A stretch of DNA of 60,587 bases from an uncultured Bacilli bacterium (lineage in GTDB: Bacteria > Bacillota_I > Bacilli_A > RF39 > UBA660). Made by a program: the position numbers and the translations under genes. Under the pieces are notes generated by a model. That model saw nothing but the letters and a program-made list of their open reading frames with translations, was not told where the DNA came from and made no database searches. Location of the stretch: contig CALVRR010000008.1 in NCBI GenBank assembly GCA_944358705.1, forward strand, positions 1 through 60,587, written 5' to 3'. Below are positions 1 through 7,710 of the stretch, one piece after another; position 1 is the first letter of the stretch; the number at the start of each line of letters is the position of its first letter.

Positions 1-17
1 TCACTTCCCTTTTTCTT

Positions 18-35
18 CGTATATTATAGCACATT
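18..35 (-). promoter_or_regulatory. Extended -10 promoter reading out of the window
   Basis: On the minus strand TATAAT (plus 23-28) is preceded by TGC, an extended -10. No convincing -35 lies 17 bp upstream. It points to a gene beyond the left edge; in related genomes mnmE would be expected there, which is inference. Confidence 0.45.
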
Positions 36-59
36 ATTTCTAATTCTTGGCATTAAATT

Positions 60-83
60 AAAAAAAGACGAAACTCTCGCCTT
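60..83 (-). terminator. Intrinsic terminator after the first metallopeptidase-like gene
   Basis: On the minus strand the arms AAGGCGA and TCGTCTT (plus 77-83 and 65-71) close a 5-nt loop and run into a T tract. It lies just 3' of the stop at 91 and separates this gene from the outward promoter at 18-35. Confidence 0.75.
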
Positions 84-90
84 TTCATTT

Positions 91-1896
91 CTATTTGTTA
101 CTTGGAAATATTATTTGTTCTTTGGTTTCCGTTATGTTTGCTTTTACTGGTTCCCAATTAACTTCTTTTTGAACGATCAACATGGTCATTTCCTTTTCTT
201 GGTTATATTCGATACCTATCACCTTAGATTCAGGAGACGTTTCTTTCACATTATAAAATATATCTTCTCCTTGTTGTGTACGATAATAAACGTCTTCTGG
301 GGCGACTTGCTCTTTTTCAATTCTATAAAATTTTTCTGGGATAATATATCCTAACTCTATTAATTCTTCTTCTGTATAAAGTTTCTTTTCATCATTTACT
401 AAATAATGTGGTTCGGCATTTACTGAGTCTGCTTCTACTTCTTCTATCGATATATCTTCCGACAATTCTTTGATAGAAAAAGATACGTCTTCTCCTGCTT
501 CTTTTTCTTTAAAATATTCCTCTTTTGTGATTTCTATTTCCTTACATTTATAAAATTCTATTTCTATATTTTCTTCTTCTATAGCTTCTATTAATGGTAT
601 TTTTTCTTGTTTTTCTTGTATTCTTCCTTCTTTATTTTCCCTATCTTGAAAGTAGTGGCGTTGATTTTCATAACTATTAACATTTTTATTATAAATATAT
701 TGAATTATTTCATTATTTTCTATTGGTTCTTGATAAATGTTGTTATATAAACTTGCTAAAATTCTATCTAATTCTTCATTTATTTCTTTCCTTTCTTCTT
801 CTGTCTTAGTGGAAGGAGCTGTAGTTAGAATATCATTTATTTTATTATATTCTTTGTATGATAAATTATTATATAATATATCATTGAATTCTTGTATTTT
901 TTCCTCAGAACCACTAAAATTTACATTCCAAATGGGATCACTTCCTATAATTTCCATTAGTATTTTTATTCTTTTTAGTTCTTCGATATAACTATCTATT
1001 GGACGATTATAGAACTCATTCGATATTATTTCTGCACTAGATTCTCTTATATAATAATATTCATTATCATCTTGTAATAAATGAATAAATTCATGACATT
1101 TTATTTTATTATTTTCTTTTTCAGATACATATATCAAATTGGGAGTTAAAGGATGATAATAACCTGCTTTTGGGAATAACCCTTGCTCTATTCTAGTTTT
1201 ATTTTCTTCTTGGTCTTCTTCTGTAAATGTTAATATTTGAATATCTGTTAATTTTTTTTCTAAGAACATTACTCTATCTTCTGTCATTTGTGTATTGGAT
1301 ATTGCTTTGAATAATTCTTCATTGTATAGTATTTTTTTATCTTTAGCACTAAGCGTATTAGAGAGTTGAATTGCATTACATATTGACTCAAAATCATAAT
1401 ATTGATTATCTGTAGTTTCAGTAGCTGCTTCTTCTAATTCCTGAATTTCTTGACTATTTAGTTCACTTATTATGTAAGTTGTTGTCTTGTATGTTGATAG
1501 AAATAAAGCAGAATATAACGTTAACCCCATAATATATTTAGCCATTTTTTTTCTATTGAAAAAGCTTTTGGTTCTTTGGTTATTCTTGTTGTTTTTTTTA
1601 TCTTCATACATAATTCCATTTTGCCCGTTTTCTAGAAAAAATTTTAATAAATCTTCTTTACCATCTTGATAAAAATGTTTATAGGTAGTTTCTTTATTTA
1701 TAAAAACAGTATATTCTCCTTGTTGTTTTAGGAATTTTTCTTTTGATTTATCAAATAAGCTATTTACTAATATGGCAATAGTATTTAGACTGATAATATG
1801 TTTTTTCTTATTATGGTAATAGTATCCATATATTCTATTATCCTTTAAATCAATATAAATTATTTTATTTTTATATTGAATGATTCCTATATGCAT
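91..1896 (-). CDS. Membrane-anchored HExxH putative zinc metallopeptidase, copy 1
   Basis: No named family recognised. The 601-aa protein has a conserved N-terminal block (residues 1-95), one hydrophobic segment at about 119-145, and then a large domain with HEFIH at 268-272 followed by ESSAE at 285-289. That spacing fits a zinc peptidase whose third ligand is a glutamate. The acidic C-terminal part carries imperfect repeats of the type GEDVSFSIK and GEDIFYNVK. I start at ATG 1896 because the neighbouring paralog begins MHIGIIQYK at the same point and the Shine-Dalgarno-like AGAGTGAT sits just upstream; a GTG three codons earlier is possible. It lies 47 bp behind its paralog and is probably co-transcribed. 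Peptidase activity is inferred from the motif only; substrate and membrane topology are unknown. Confidence 0.7.
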   Translation of the reverse strand: MHIGIIQYKNKIIYIDLKDNRIYGYYYHNKKKHIISLNTIAILVNSLFDKSKEKFLKQQGEYTVFINKETTYKHFYQDGKEDLLKFFLENGQNGIMYEDKKNNKNNQRTKSFFNRKKMAKYIMGLTLYSALFLSTYKTTTYIISELNSQEIQELEEAATETTDNQYYDFESICNAIQLSNTLSAKDKKILYNEELFKAISNTQMTEDRVMFLEKKLTDIQILTFTEEDQEENKTRIEQGLFPKAGYYHPLTPNLIYVSEKENNKIKCHEFIHLLQDDNEYYYIRESSAEIISNEFYNRPIDSYIEELKRIKILMEIIGSDPIWNVNFSGSEEKIQEFNDILYNNLSYKEYNKINDILTTAPSTKTEEERKEINEELDRILASLYNNIYQEPIENNEIIQYIYNKNVNSYENQRHYFQDRENKEGRIQEKQEKIPLIEAIEEENIEIEFYKCKEIEITKEEYFKEKEAGEDVSFSIKELSEDISIEEVEADSVNAEPHYLVNDEKKLYTEEELIELGYIIPEKFYRIEKEQVAPEDVYYRTQQGEDIFYNVKETSPESKVIGIEYNQEKEMTMLIVQKEVNWEPVKANITETKEQIIFPSNK

Positions 1897-1899
1897 AAA
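1823..1899. repeat. 77-bp perfect direct repeat, copy A
   Basis: Identical to 3676-3752. It covers the first 24 or so codons and the start codon of the two tandem metallopeptidase-like genes. The proteins diverge clearly downstream, so nucleotide identity here suggests recent gene conversion or strong selection at the 5' end. Confidence 0.85.
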
Positions 1900-1943
1900 T
1901 ATCACTCTTTCTTTAATTAAATATTAATTACTTTTTTAATATA

Positions 1944-3749
1944 TTATTGTCTTATTTTACTTGCTTCTATTTCTTGAATTAAATTTCTATTATTTGGATT
2001 GGACTTAAAATTGTCTAGTTTTACTTCTTTTTGAAAATAAACAACTGGTATTTCTATATTTTGGTCATTATCATGCGAATATGCAATATTGGCAGTAGAA
2101 TATTCTGGTGTTATATAATTAATGTTATATGTTATATTTTCTCCTTGTTGTCTTAAAGAACTAACTTCCTCTACACTAATTGGGCTTAATTCTATGCTGT
2201 AGTATTTAAGATTACCATAACCTAAATTTAAAATTTTCTCTTCTAATTCTTGCATTTCTTCAGAACTTTGAATTTTGGATAATTCTTGTGATACATATTC
2301 ATTTACCTCAGGATTATCATAAATATATAGTTCCGTATCGACTTTTTCTCCTTTTTCTTGTTTTTCTTGATAGGCTTCTTCGGTTATTTCTATTTTAATT
2401 GTTTTATAAAAATCTATATCAATTGTATTTTCTTTTATCGCATCAGTTACAGGTTGTTCTTTTATAACAATTTTACTATCTTCTAAATTACAATTTTTAA
2501 AGTAGCTCCTGTCAATACCTAAAATATCTCCAGTTGTTGAATCATATATTTTTTTTATGTTTTCATCTTTTTCTATAGAATTTTTATACATATTATTGTA
2601 TAGAATTGATAAAATATTATCAAATTTTTTATTTTGTTCTTCTCTTTGTTCTTTATTTAGATTGGCTGGAGATGTTTCTAGAATTTCACAAAAATATTTA
2701 TATTCCTCTTGTGATAAGTTTTCTTTTATAATATTTATTAGTTGAGAATCATCTCCACTAAAATTTATTTTCCAAATAGAATTACTCCCTATTATTTCCA
2801 TTAAAGCTTTTATTCTTTTTGCCTCTTCTGTATAACTTTCAAGAGGTGCTCCATAGTATTCATTAGATATTATTTCGGCACTTGCCTCTTTTATATAATA
2901 ATATTTATTATCATCTTGTAATAAATGAATAAATTCATGATATTTGGTATCTTCTATTTTGTCATAGCTTTGATTTTCATCTACATGTAAAATATTAGGC
3001 TCTAAAGGATTATAGTAACCGACGCTATACGAATCATTTTCATCTTTCTTTTTTTGTTGTTCTTGGTAATCTTGTTCAGTGAAGGGAACTATTTCGACAT
3101 CTGTTATTTTTTCTTCTAAATCTTTTATCCTATCTATAGACATTGGTGTTGCACATATATCATTAAATAAATCTTCATTATATAAATTTTCTTTTTCTTC
3201 GTTGCTTAAAGAAAGGGATTCTTGTATTGATTGACATAATTGATGATAGTCAAAATAACAATCATAATTTTCCTCTATGATTGAAAGTTCTATTCCTTTA
3301 TTTTCTGCTATTATTTCTGATGCATTATATACTTTACCTACTATATCCGTTGCCATTAATGTAGAATAGATTACTACAAAATTTAAAATAAATCTTACTT
3401 TCTGATGTTTATTATAAAACTCTTTCACCTTTTTTAATATAGATGAATTTTCATTATCATACATTATTGCATTTTTACCATTTTCTAAGAAAAATTTTAA
3501 TATATCTTGTTGCTTATTTTTATAAAAATGTTTATATCCAGTTTCTTTATTTATATATATTTTATATTCATTTTCTGTTCTGAAAAACACTTCTTTGTCT
3601 CTATTAAATAAACTATTTATTAGTGATAATATAGTGCTAGAGGAAATAATTTGTTTTCCTCTTTTGTTATAATAATATCCATATATTCTATTATCCTTTA
3701 AATCAATATAAATTATTTTATTTTTATATTGAATGATTCCTATATGCAT
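1944..3749 (-). CDS. Membrane-anchored HExxH putative zinc metallopeptidase, copy 2
   Basis: Paralog of the gene at 91-1896, also 601 aa. Residues 1-26 are the same as in copy 1. A hydrophobic segment lies near 118-140, HEFIH at 271-275, and a following EASAE supplies candidate acidic ligands. The C-terminal half is acidic and repeats the same GExV/I-type units. The start is ATG 3749, which has AGAGGTGAT at ideal spacing; an in-frame ATG seven codons upstream lies before that ribosome site and is rejected. It sits downstream of jag but is separated from it by a terminator, so it probably has its own promoter. Family and substrate unknown; peptidase function is inference. Confidence 0.7.
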   Translation of the reverse strand: MHIGIIQYKNKIIYIDLKDNRIYGYYYNKRGKQIISSSTILSLINSLFNRDKEVFFRTENEYKIYINKETGYKHFYKNKQQDILKFFLENGKNAIMYDNENSSILKKVKEFYNKHQKVRFILNFVVIYSTLMATDIVGKVYNASEIIAENKGIELSIIEENYDCYFDYHQLCQSIQESLSLSNEEKENLYNEDLFNDICATPMSIDRIKDLEEKITDVEIVPFTEQDYQEQQKKKDENDSYSVGYYNPLEPNILHVDENQSYDKIEDTKYHEFIHLLQDDNKYYYIKEASAEIISNEYYGAPLESYTEEAKRIKALMEIIGSNSIWKINFSGDDSQLINIIKENLSQEEYKYFCEILETSPANLNKEQREEQNKKFDNILSILYNNMYKNSIEKDENIKKIYDSTTGDILGIDRSYFKNCNLEDSKIVIKEQPVTDAIKENTIDIDFYKTIKIEITEEAYQEKQEKGEKVDTELYIYDNPEVNEYVSQELSKIQSSEEMQELEEKILNLGYGNLKYYSIELSPISVEEVSSLRQQGENITYNINYITPEYSTANIAYSHDNDQNIEIPVVYFQKEVKLDNFKSNPNNRNLIQEIEASKIRQ

Positions 3750-3752
3750 AAA
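3676..3752. repeat. 77-bp perfect direct repeat, copy B
   Basis: Partner of 1823-1899; spans the start codon of the second metallopeptidase-like gene. Confidence 0.85.
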
Positions 3753-3825
3753 ATCACCTCTTTTTTTCATTTTATCATTTTTACTTTGTTTTTCTTGATT
3801 TTAATATATTATTTTACGATTTTAG

Positions 3826-3856
3826 ACAAAAAAAGAAGAGTTATTCCTCTTCCTTT
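3826..3856 (-). terminator. Terminator overlapping the jag stop codon
   Basis: Minus-strand arms AAAGGAAGAG (plus 3847-3856) and CTCTTCTTTT (plus 3831-3840) form a 10-bp stem, including one G-T pair, followed by T residues. The jag stop lies in the loop. It ends the rpmH-rnpA-yidC-jag unit. Confidence 0.75.
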
Positions 3857-4458
3857 GGTTTGATTACTACATAACGGTTTGGCTCTTCTCCTTCACTTTC
3901 GGTATACACCTTTTTGTTATTTGCTAATGCGTTATGAATAATTCTTCTTTCATATGAATTCATGGAATCCATTTTTGCTTCTATTTTAGTGGTTGCTACT
4001 TCTCTTGCAACATTTTTAGCAAGTCTTACTAATTGTTTTTCATGTTTTTCTTTGTAAGAATTAATATCTATTATGAATTTGTAAGACTCTCCTATTTCTT
4101 TTTTTATATATTGACCTACTACTGTTGATAAGGCGTGTAGATTTTTACCATTTTTTCCGATTAATAAAGCATCGTTATCTGAATATATGGTATAGGTTGG
4201 AACTTCTTCATTCATTTTTACTTCAATATTTGCTGTGAATCCTAAATCTTTTAATAATTTTGATAAGTAAGTTTTAATTTCTTTTACTACTTCTCTTTTT
4301 TCTATTACTTCTACTTCTATTTTTTTACTTTTAAATAATCCACCTTTTTGTATTTCTTTTTCTTTAATAATCAAATTTTCTTCTAATTCTTGTAATCCTA
4401 TTTTGGCATTTTCAATTGCTTCTTCTTTTGTTTTTCCAATAAATTTATGCTTTTCCAT
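3841..4458 (-). CDS. jag: Jag/KhpB RNA-binding protein (SpoIIIJ-associated)
   Basis: A 205-aa protein with the three Jag parts in order: an N-terminal Jag_N domain (about 1-52), a KH domain with the GKNG loop at 101-104, and a C-terminal R3H domain with RRIIH at 171-175. In Firmicutes Jag (KhpB) pairs with KhpA as a global RNA-binding factor that affects cell elongation, and it is encoded next to yidC/spoIIIJ, as here. The start overlaps the yidC end by 14 bp, so translational coupling is likely. Length and domain order are normal for the family. Confidence 0.93.
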   Translation of the reverse strand: MEKHKFIGKTKEEAIENAKIGLQELEENLIIKEKEIQKGGLFKSKKIEVEVIEKREVVKEIKTYLSKLLKDLGFTANIEVKMNEEVPTYTIYSDNDALLIGKNGKNLHALSTVVGQYIKKEIGESYKFIIDINSYKEKHEKQLVRLAKNVAREVATTKIEAKMDSMNSYERRIIHNALANNKKVYTESEGEEPNRYVVIKPKEEE

Positions 4459-5368
4459 TTACTTCTTTACTCCTTTTTACTACAATGTTTTGAATAATTG
4501 TTAATAAGTTAGATGTGACCCAGTAAATTCCTAAAGCTGATGGCATGAACAATGCTGTGATTATGATAATTACACTCATCATAATTGGCATCATTTTCAT
4601 ACTTGGATCCATATTATTTCCTGTTAGATTCATTTTAAATGAATAAAAGGTGGTTCCTGCGATTAGTAACATTAATATTATATAAGCAATAAACGTTCCT
4701 GATGTTACCCCTACCATTGGTGTAGTTCCTAACTGTAATCCTAGGAATTTATCTTCAAAAATAGCTGGGGTTCTTTGTACTGCTTCAAAGAATGCGATAA
4801 ATAATGGTAATTGCAACATAGCAAATACACATCCTGACATAGGACTGATATTATATTTTTTATATACCATCATCATTTCTTGACTTTGTTTCATCATAGA
4901 TTCTTGATCTTGTTTATCTTTGTATTTTTTGGTTATTTTTTCTATTTCAGGTTGAGCTTTTTTCATTAATTCGGATTGTAAAGCTGTCTTTTTCGTAATT
5001 GGGAAAGCAATGACCCTAATAAGAATACTTATTATAATTAATGAAATTGCGTAATTTCCTACTAACCTTCCAAGCCATAAAAGTATAAATGCTAATGGTT
5101 TTACGAAAATACTTGTCCAAAGACCTTCATATTTACCTGATGTAATTTTAAAATCATCACAGGTTGGTAATTTATCAACTTTTACTCCATTTTCTTTATA
5201 CAATTTTATATTTTCTTTGTTGGTTGGTTGGCAAATGATGTTTTCTGTTAAATTTTGTCCTGTTTCTTCGTTTTTTACTGGTTGCTTGTCTTCATTTACT
5301 AGGGTTGTGGTACATCCAGTTGTAATCAATAATAGTAATAATACTACAATTATTTTTAATTTTTTCAT
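4445..5368 (-). CDS. yidC: YidC/SpoIIIJ membrane protein insertase (lipoprotein form)
   Basis: A 307-aa Oxa1/YidC-family insertase that integrates proteins into the cytoplasmic membrane, with or without SecYEG. A lipoprotein signal peptide ends in ITTGC, with Cys19 as the lipidated residue, as is usual in Firmicutes. The conserved hydrophilic-groove arginine is Arg118 in SILIRVIAFP, followed by the cytoplasmic coiled-coil hairpin and the later membrane helices. The extracytoplasmic segment between the lipid anchor and the first helix (about 20-85) is longer than in B. subtilis SpoIIIJ and holds two cysteines (46 and 70) that could form a disulfide. The start overlaps the rnpA end by 4 bp. Confidence 0.95.
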   Translation of the reverse strand: MKKLKIIVVLLLLLITTGCTTTLVNEDKQPVKNEETGQNLTENIICQPTNKENIKLYKENGVKVDKLPTCDDFKITSGKYEGLWTSIFVKPLAFILLWLGRLVGNYAISLIIISILIRVIAFPITKKTALQSELMKKAQPEIEKITKKYKDKQDQESMMKQSQEMMMVYKKYNISPMSGCVFAMLQLPLFIAFFEAVQRTPAIFEDKFLGLQLGTTPMVGVTSGTFIAYIILMLLIAGTTFYSFKMNLTGNNMDPSMKMMPIMMSVIIIITALFMPSALGIYWVTSNLLTIIQNIVVKRSKEVNGKA

Positions 5369-5700
5369 TTTATGTCCTTTCCTTCTAATATAAGGGACTT
5401 CAATTTTTGATTTAGTGATTGGTATTCTAAATTCTTTCCCTTCTCTCTTAATATTATAATATAGTCTTTTGCTTTTACATAGTCTTTTTCTAAACTATCT
5501 ATTATAGAGCGAATCTGTCGTTTCTTTTTATTTCTATAGACAGCATTCCCTAATTTCTTTCCTACCGATATTCCATATCTAGCGTATGGTAAATTATTGA
5601 ATTCATAATAGATGATAAATATATCATTTTTTTTTCTGTTTCCTTTTTTTATGATTCTATCAAAATCATGTTGATGTTTTACTCTATATAACTTTTTCAT
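5365..5700 (-). CDS. rnpA: Ribonuclease P protein component
   Basis: A 111-aa basic protein, normal length. It is the protein subunit of RNase P, which helps the catalytic RNA bind pre-tRNA leaders. The RNR signature NAVYRNKKKRQIR is at 52-64, and the preceding GISVGKKLG strand is typical. It lies between rpmH and yidC, the standard order. A terminator sits between rpmH and this gene, so expression probably depends on partial readthrough from the strong rpmH promoter. The ribosome site AGAGGTGAT precedes the ATG. Confidence 0.95.
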   Translation of the reverse strand: MKKLYRVKHQHDFDRIIKKGNRKKNDIFIIYYEFNNLPYARYGISVGKKLGNAVYRNKKKRQIRSIIDSLEKDYVKAKDYIIILREKGKNLEYQSLNQKLKSLILEGKDIK

Positions 5701-5720
5701 TTTATCACCTCTTTAGAAGT

Positions 5721-5745
5721 AAAAAACCACTGTTTTAGCAGCGGT
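5721..5745 (-). terminator. Intrinsic terminator between rpmH and rnpA
   Basis: Minus-strand arms ACCGCTG (plus 5739-5745) and CAGTGGT (plus 5726-5732) flank a 6-nt loop and precede six T residues. Lying inside the operon, it would let rpmH be expressed far more than rnpA. Confidence 0.75.
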
Positions 5746-5748
5746 AAA

Positions 5749-5871
5749 TTATTTGCAAAGAACTTTACGTCCTTTACGACGACGGCGATTTAAAATATTT
5801 GTTTTCTTACGTGCGAAAAATCCTAATTTCTTTGATTTTTTACGATTGTTTGGTTGATATGTTCTTTTCAT
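5749..5871 (-). CDS. rpmH: Ribosomal protein bL34 (short variant)
   Basis: Forty residues, beginning [19 protein letters not shown] and ending [12 protein letters not shown]. bL34 is a large-subunit protein bound to 23S rRNA. The family is usually 44-46 residues; here the central segment that normally reads about STKNGRKVLA is about four residues shorter, and the usual GFRAR is GFFAR. A perfect GGAGGTGG ribosome site precedes the ATG, and the promoter at 5903-5932 is near consensus, as expected for the first gene left of the origin. It is first in the rpmH-rnpA-yidC-jag unit. Confidence 0.93.
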   Translation of the reverse strand: MKRTYQPNNRKKSKKLGFFARKKTNILNRRRRKGRKVLCK

Positions 5872-5902
5872 TTTCTTCCACCTCCAGACATAAATCTACA
5901 TT

Positions 5903-5932
5903 ATTATAATAATAATATCCTCGATTTGTCAA
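5903..5932 (-). promoter_or_regulatory. Sigma-A promoter of rpmH
   Basis: On the minus strand TTGACA (plus 5927-5932), an 18-bp spacer and TATAAT (plus 5903-5908): both hexamers match consensus exactly. Confidence 0.88.
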
Positions 5933-5939
5933 TCATAAG

Positions 5940-6100
5940 TTGAATTTTTTAGTCTTTTTATTGTTTCCACATTTTCCACAGTACTGTGGATTTTATAAAT
6001 AACAGGTGTGTTTTTAAATTTGTGGAAAATGTGGAAACTTAATATTTTCCTTTATTTTTAAATATAATCATCTGTGTATTATTTCGTGGATTACTTGTGA
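5940..6100. other. oriC: oriC, DnaA-box cluster between rpmH and dnaA
   Basis: At least five DnaA-box-like 9-mers: GTTTCCACA (5963), TTTTCCACA (5972), TGTGGATTT (5985), TGTGGAAAA (6021) and TGTGGAAAC (6030). A weaker CGTGGATTA is at 6085. The first two and last two strong boxes form an 18-bp perfect inverted repeat, GTTTCCACATTTTCCACA at 5963-5980 against 6021-6038. Inside it lies the palindrome CCACAGTACTGTGG (5976-5989). Gene order rpmH-dnaA and the divergent transcription on either side mark this as the origin. The rest of the 5872-6187 gap is AT-rich and non-coding. Confidence 0.85.
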
Positions 6101-6155
6101 ATTCTTTTTTTTTGCATTTTTCTATTTCTTTTTTACACAATTTGAGCTAAACTAT

Positions 6156-6164
6156 TGGTATAAT
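6156..6164 (+). promoter_or_regulatory. Probable dnaA promoter (extended -10)
   Basis: TGGTATAAT, an extended -10, lies 23 bp before the dnaA ATG. No good -35 is visible at 17 bp, and the leader would be very short, so another start further upstream cannot be excluded. Confidence 0.5.
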
Positions 6165-6187
6165 TTTACTTGTGGGGAGATGGTCGA

Positions 6188-7579
6188 ATGAATGTGGATA
6201 TTTTATGGTCTAAATTTCTAACAGAATTAAAAAATGATTTGACCTCTCTTTCTTTTGAAACTTGGTTTAAAGATACTCAATTATATAAACTTGATGATGG
6301 TAAAGCTTATATAATTGTACCTATGCCAATTCATAAAAAACATTTAGCTGATAATTATTCGGAACTTATTTTAAACCATTTAAATAATATTACTGGTACT
6401 AATTTTGAACTTGTTTTTTTACTAAAAGAGGAGATTAAAGAAGAAGAGAAACATAAAACAAATAATTTTAGTGAAGAAACTTTTTCTAATGTTCAAAACT
6501 CTGAGGGAGTACCACATAATCAAGTTCAGTCGAATTTAAAAAGCAAATATACTTTTGATAATTTTATTGTTGGTAATAGTAATAAGTTTGCTCATGCGGC
6601 GGCTTTGTCTGTGGCTGAAAATCCTGGTAATATGTATAACCCTTTGTTTATTTATGGTAATAGTGGGTTAGGGAAGACACATCTTATGCATGCTATTGGG
6701 AATTATATTACTGAAAATAGTAATCGTAGAGTTTTGTATGTTACATCGGATCAATTTATAAACGATTTTATTGGAATAAATAAAAAAGATGATAAAGGAA
6801 CAAATTTTAATTATGTAGATTTCTTTAAGAATAAATATCGAAATATTGATGTTTTAATTATTGATGATATCCAATTTTTAGGAGGGGCTACACAGACTCA
6901 ACAGGAATTTTTTCATACTTTTAATACTTTATATAATGATAGTAAACAGATTATTATTTCTTCGGATCGTTCTCCAGATGATTTAAAACTTTTAGAAGAT
7001 CGTTTAAGGACAAGATTTTGCTGGGGATTAACGGTTAATATTTTTCCACCGGATTTTGCATTACGCACGGAAATTTTGAAAAAGAAAATTATTGCTGGTA
7101 ATTTTGAAAAAGAAATTCCTGATGATGTAGTAGAGTATATAGCGTCTAATATTGGTACTGATGTCAGACAATTGGAAGGTTCTATTACCAGATTGATTGC
7201 TTACTCCACAATTATGGGTGGGGCTGAAATTACTTTAGATTTAGCAATTGAAGCACTGAAGGACTTTATTAGTAAAGGAATGGGCGAAAAAAATGATATT
7301 CATCGAATACAAAAAATTGTATCTGAATATTTTCAAATATCTGTTGAGGATATTCGAAGTAAAAAAAGAAGCTCTAATATTTCTTTTCCTCGACAGATTG
7401 CAATGTACCTCTGTCGAACAATGACTAATGAGTCTTTTCCTAAGATTGGAACAGAATTTGGAGGGAAAGATCATACTACAGTTATGCACTCTGTTGAAAA
7501 GATAGAAAAAGAAATTAAAGTTAATCCAGATTTAGCAAATATCATTGAAAAATTAAAAGATGATATTGGAGTTGTGTAA
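6188..7579 (+). CDS. dnaA: Chromosomal replication initiator DnaA
   Basis: A 463-aa AAA+ initiator that binds DnaA boxes and melts the origin. Domain I lies at about 1-75 and a short linker domain II at about 80-115. Domain III has Walker A GNSGLGKT at 157-164 and Walker B IIDDIQF. Domain IV carries the DnaA signature KDHTTVMHSVEK at 427-438. I start at ATG 6188, behind GGGGAGATGG; an in-frame start six codons upstream would lie before that site. It is flanked on both sides by DnaA-box clusters, the two-part origin layout known from B. subtilis, and autoregulation is likely. Confidence 0.97.
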   Translation: MNVDILWSKFLTELKNDLTSLSFETWFKDTQLYKLDDGKAYIIVPMPIHKKHLADNYSELILNHLNNITGTNFELVFLLKEEIKEEEKHKTNNFSEETFSNVQNSEGVPHNQVQSNLKSKYTFDNFIVGNSNKFAHAAALSVAENPGNMYNPLFIYGNSGLGKTHLMHAIGNYITENSNRRVLYVTSDQFINDFIGINKKDDKGTNFNYVDFFKNKYRNIDVLIIDDIQFLGGATQTQQEFFHTFNTLYNDSKQIIISSDRSPDDLKLLEDRLRTRFCWGLTVNIFPPDFALRTEILKKKIIAGNFEKEIPDDVVEYIASNIGTDVRQLEGSITRLIAYSTIMGGAEITLDLAIEALKDFISKGMGEKNDIHRIQKIVSEYFQISVEDIRSKKRSSNISFPRQIAMYLCRTMTNESFPKIGTEFGGKDHTTVMHSVEKIEKEIKVNPDLANIIEKLKDDIGVV

Positions 7580-7593
7580 AATTTTAGAAAAAC

Positions 7594-7622
7594 TTGACTT
7601 TTTCCACAAGAAAAAATATGAT
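7594..7622 (+). promoter_or_regulatory. dnaN promoter with a DnaA box inside the spacer
   Basis: TTGACT at 7594-7599, a 17-bp spacer and TATGAT at 7617-7622. The DnaA box TTTTCCACA occupies 7600-7608 in the spacer, so DnaA bound there would compete with RNA polymerase. Confidence 0.65.
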
Positions 7623-7694
7623 AATTTTATTGTTGTAATTGAAAAAATTAAGTTTTTCACTTTTTCCACAGTAATAATAATAAAAATAAAAAAA
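7600..7694. other. Second origin element: DnaA boxes followed by TAA triplets
   Basis: DnaA boxes TTTTCCACA at 7600-7608 and 7662-7670. The second is followed directly by G and then TAA-TAA-TAA-TAA-AAA-TAA (7672-7689). This resembles a DnaA-box plus DnaA-trio unwinding element, known in B. subtilis between dnaA and dnaN. The match rests on pattern and position only. Confidence 0.55.
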
Positions 7695-7710
7695 GAAAGA
7701 AGGAATATAA

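Noticed and set aside
3785..3825. Promoter for the metallopeptidase pair (TTGTCT-N17-TATTAA on the minus strand)
   Set aside because: Only 4 of 6 matches in each hexamer in very AT-rich DNA; too weak to list as a feature.
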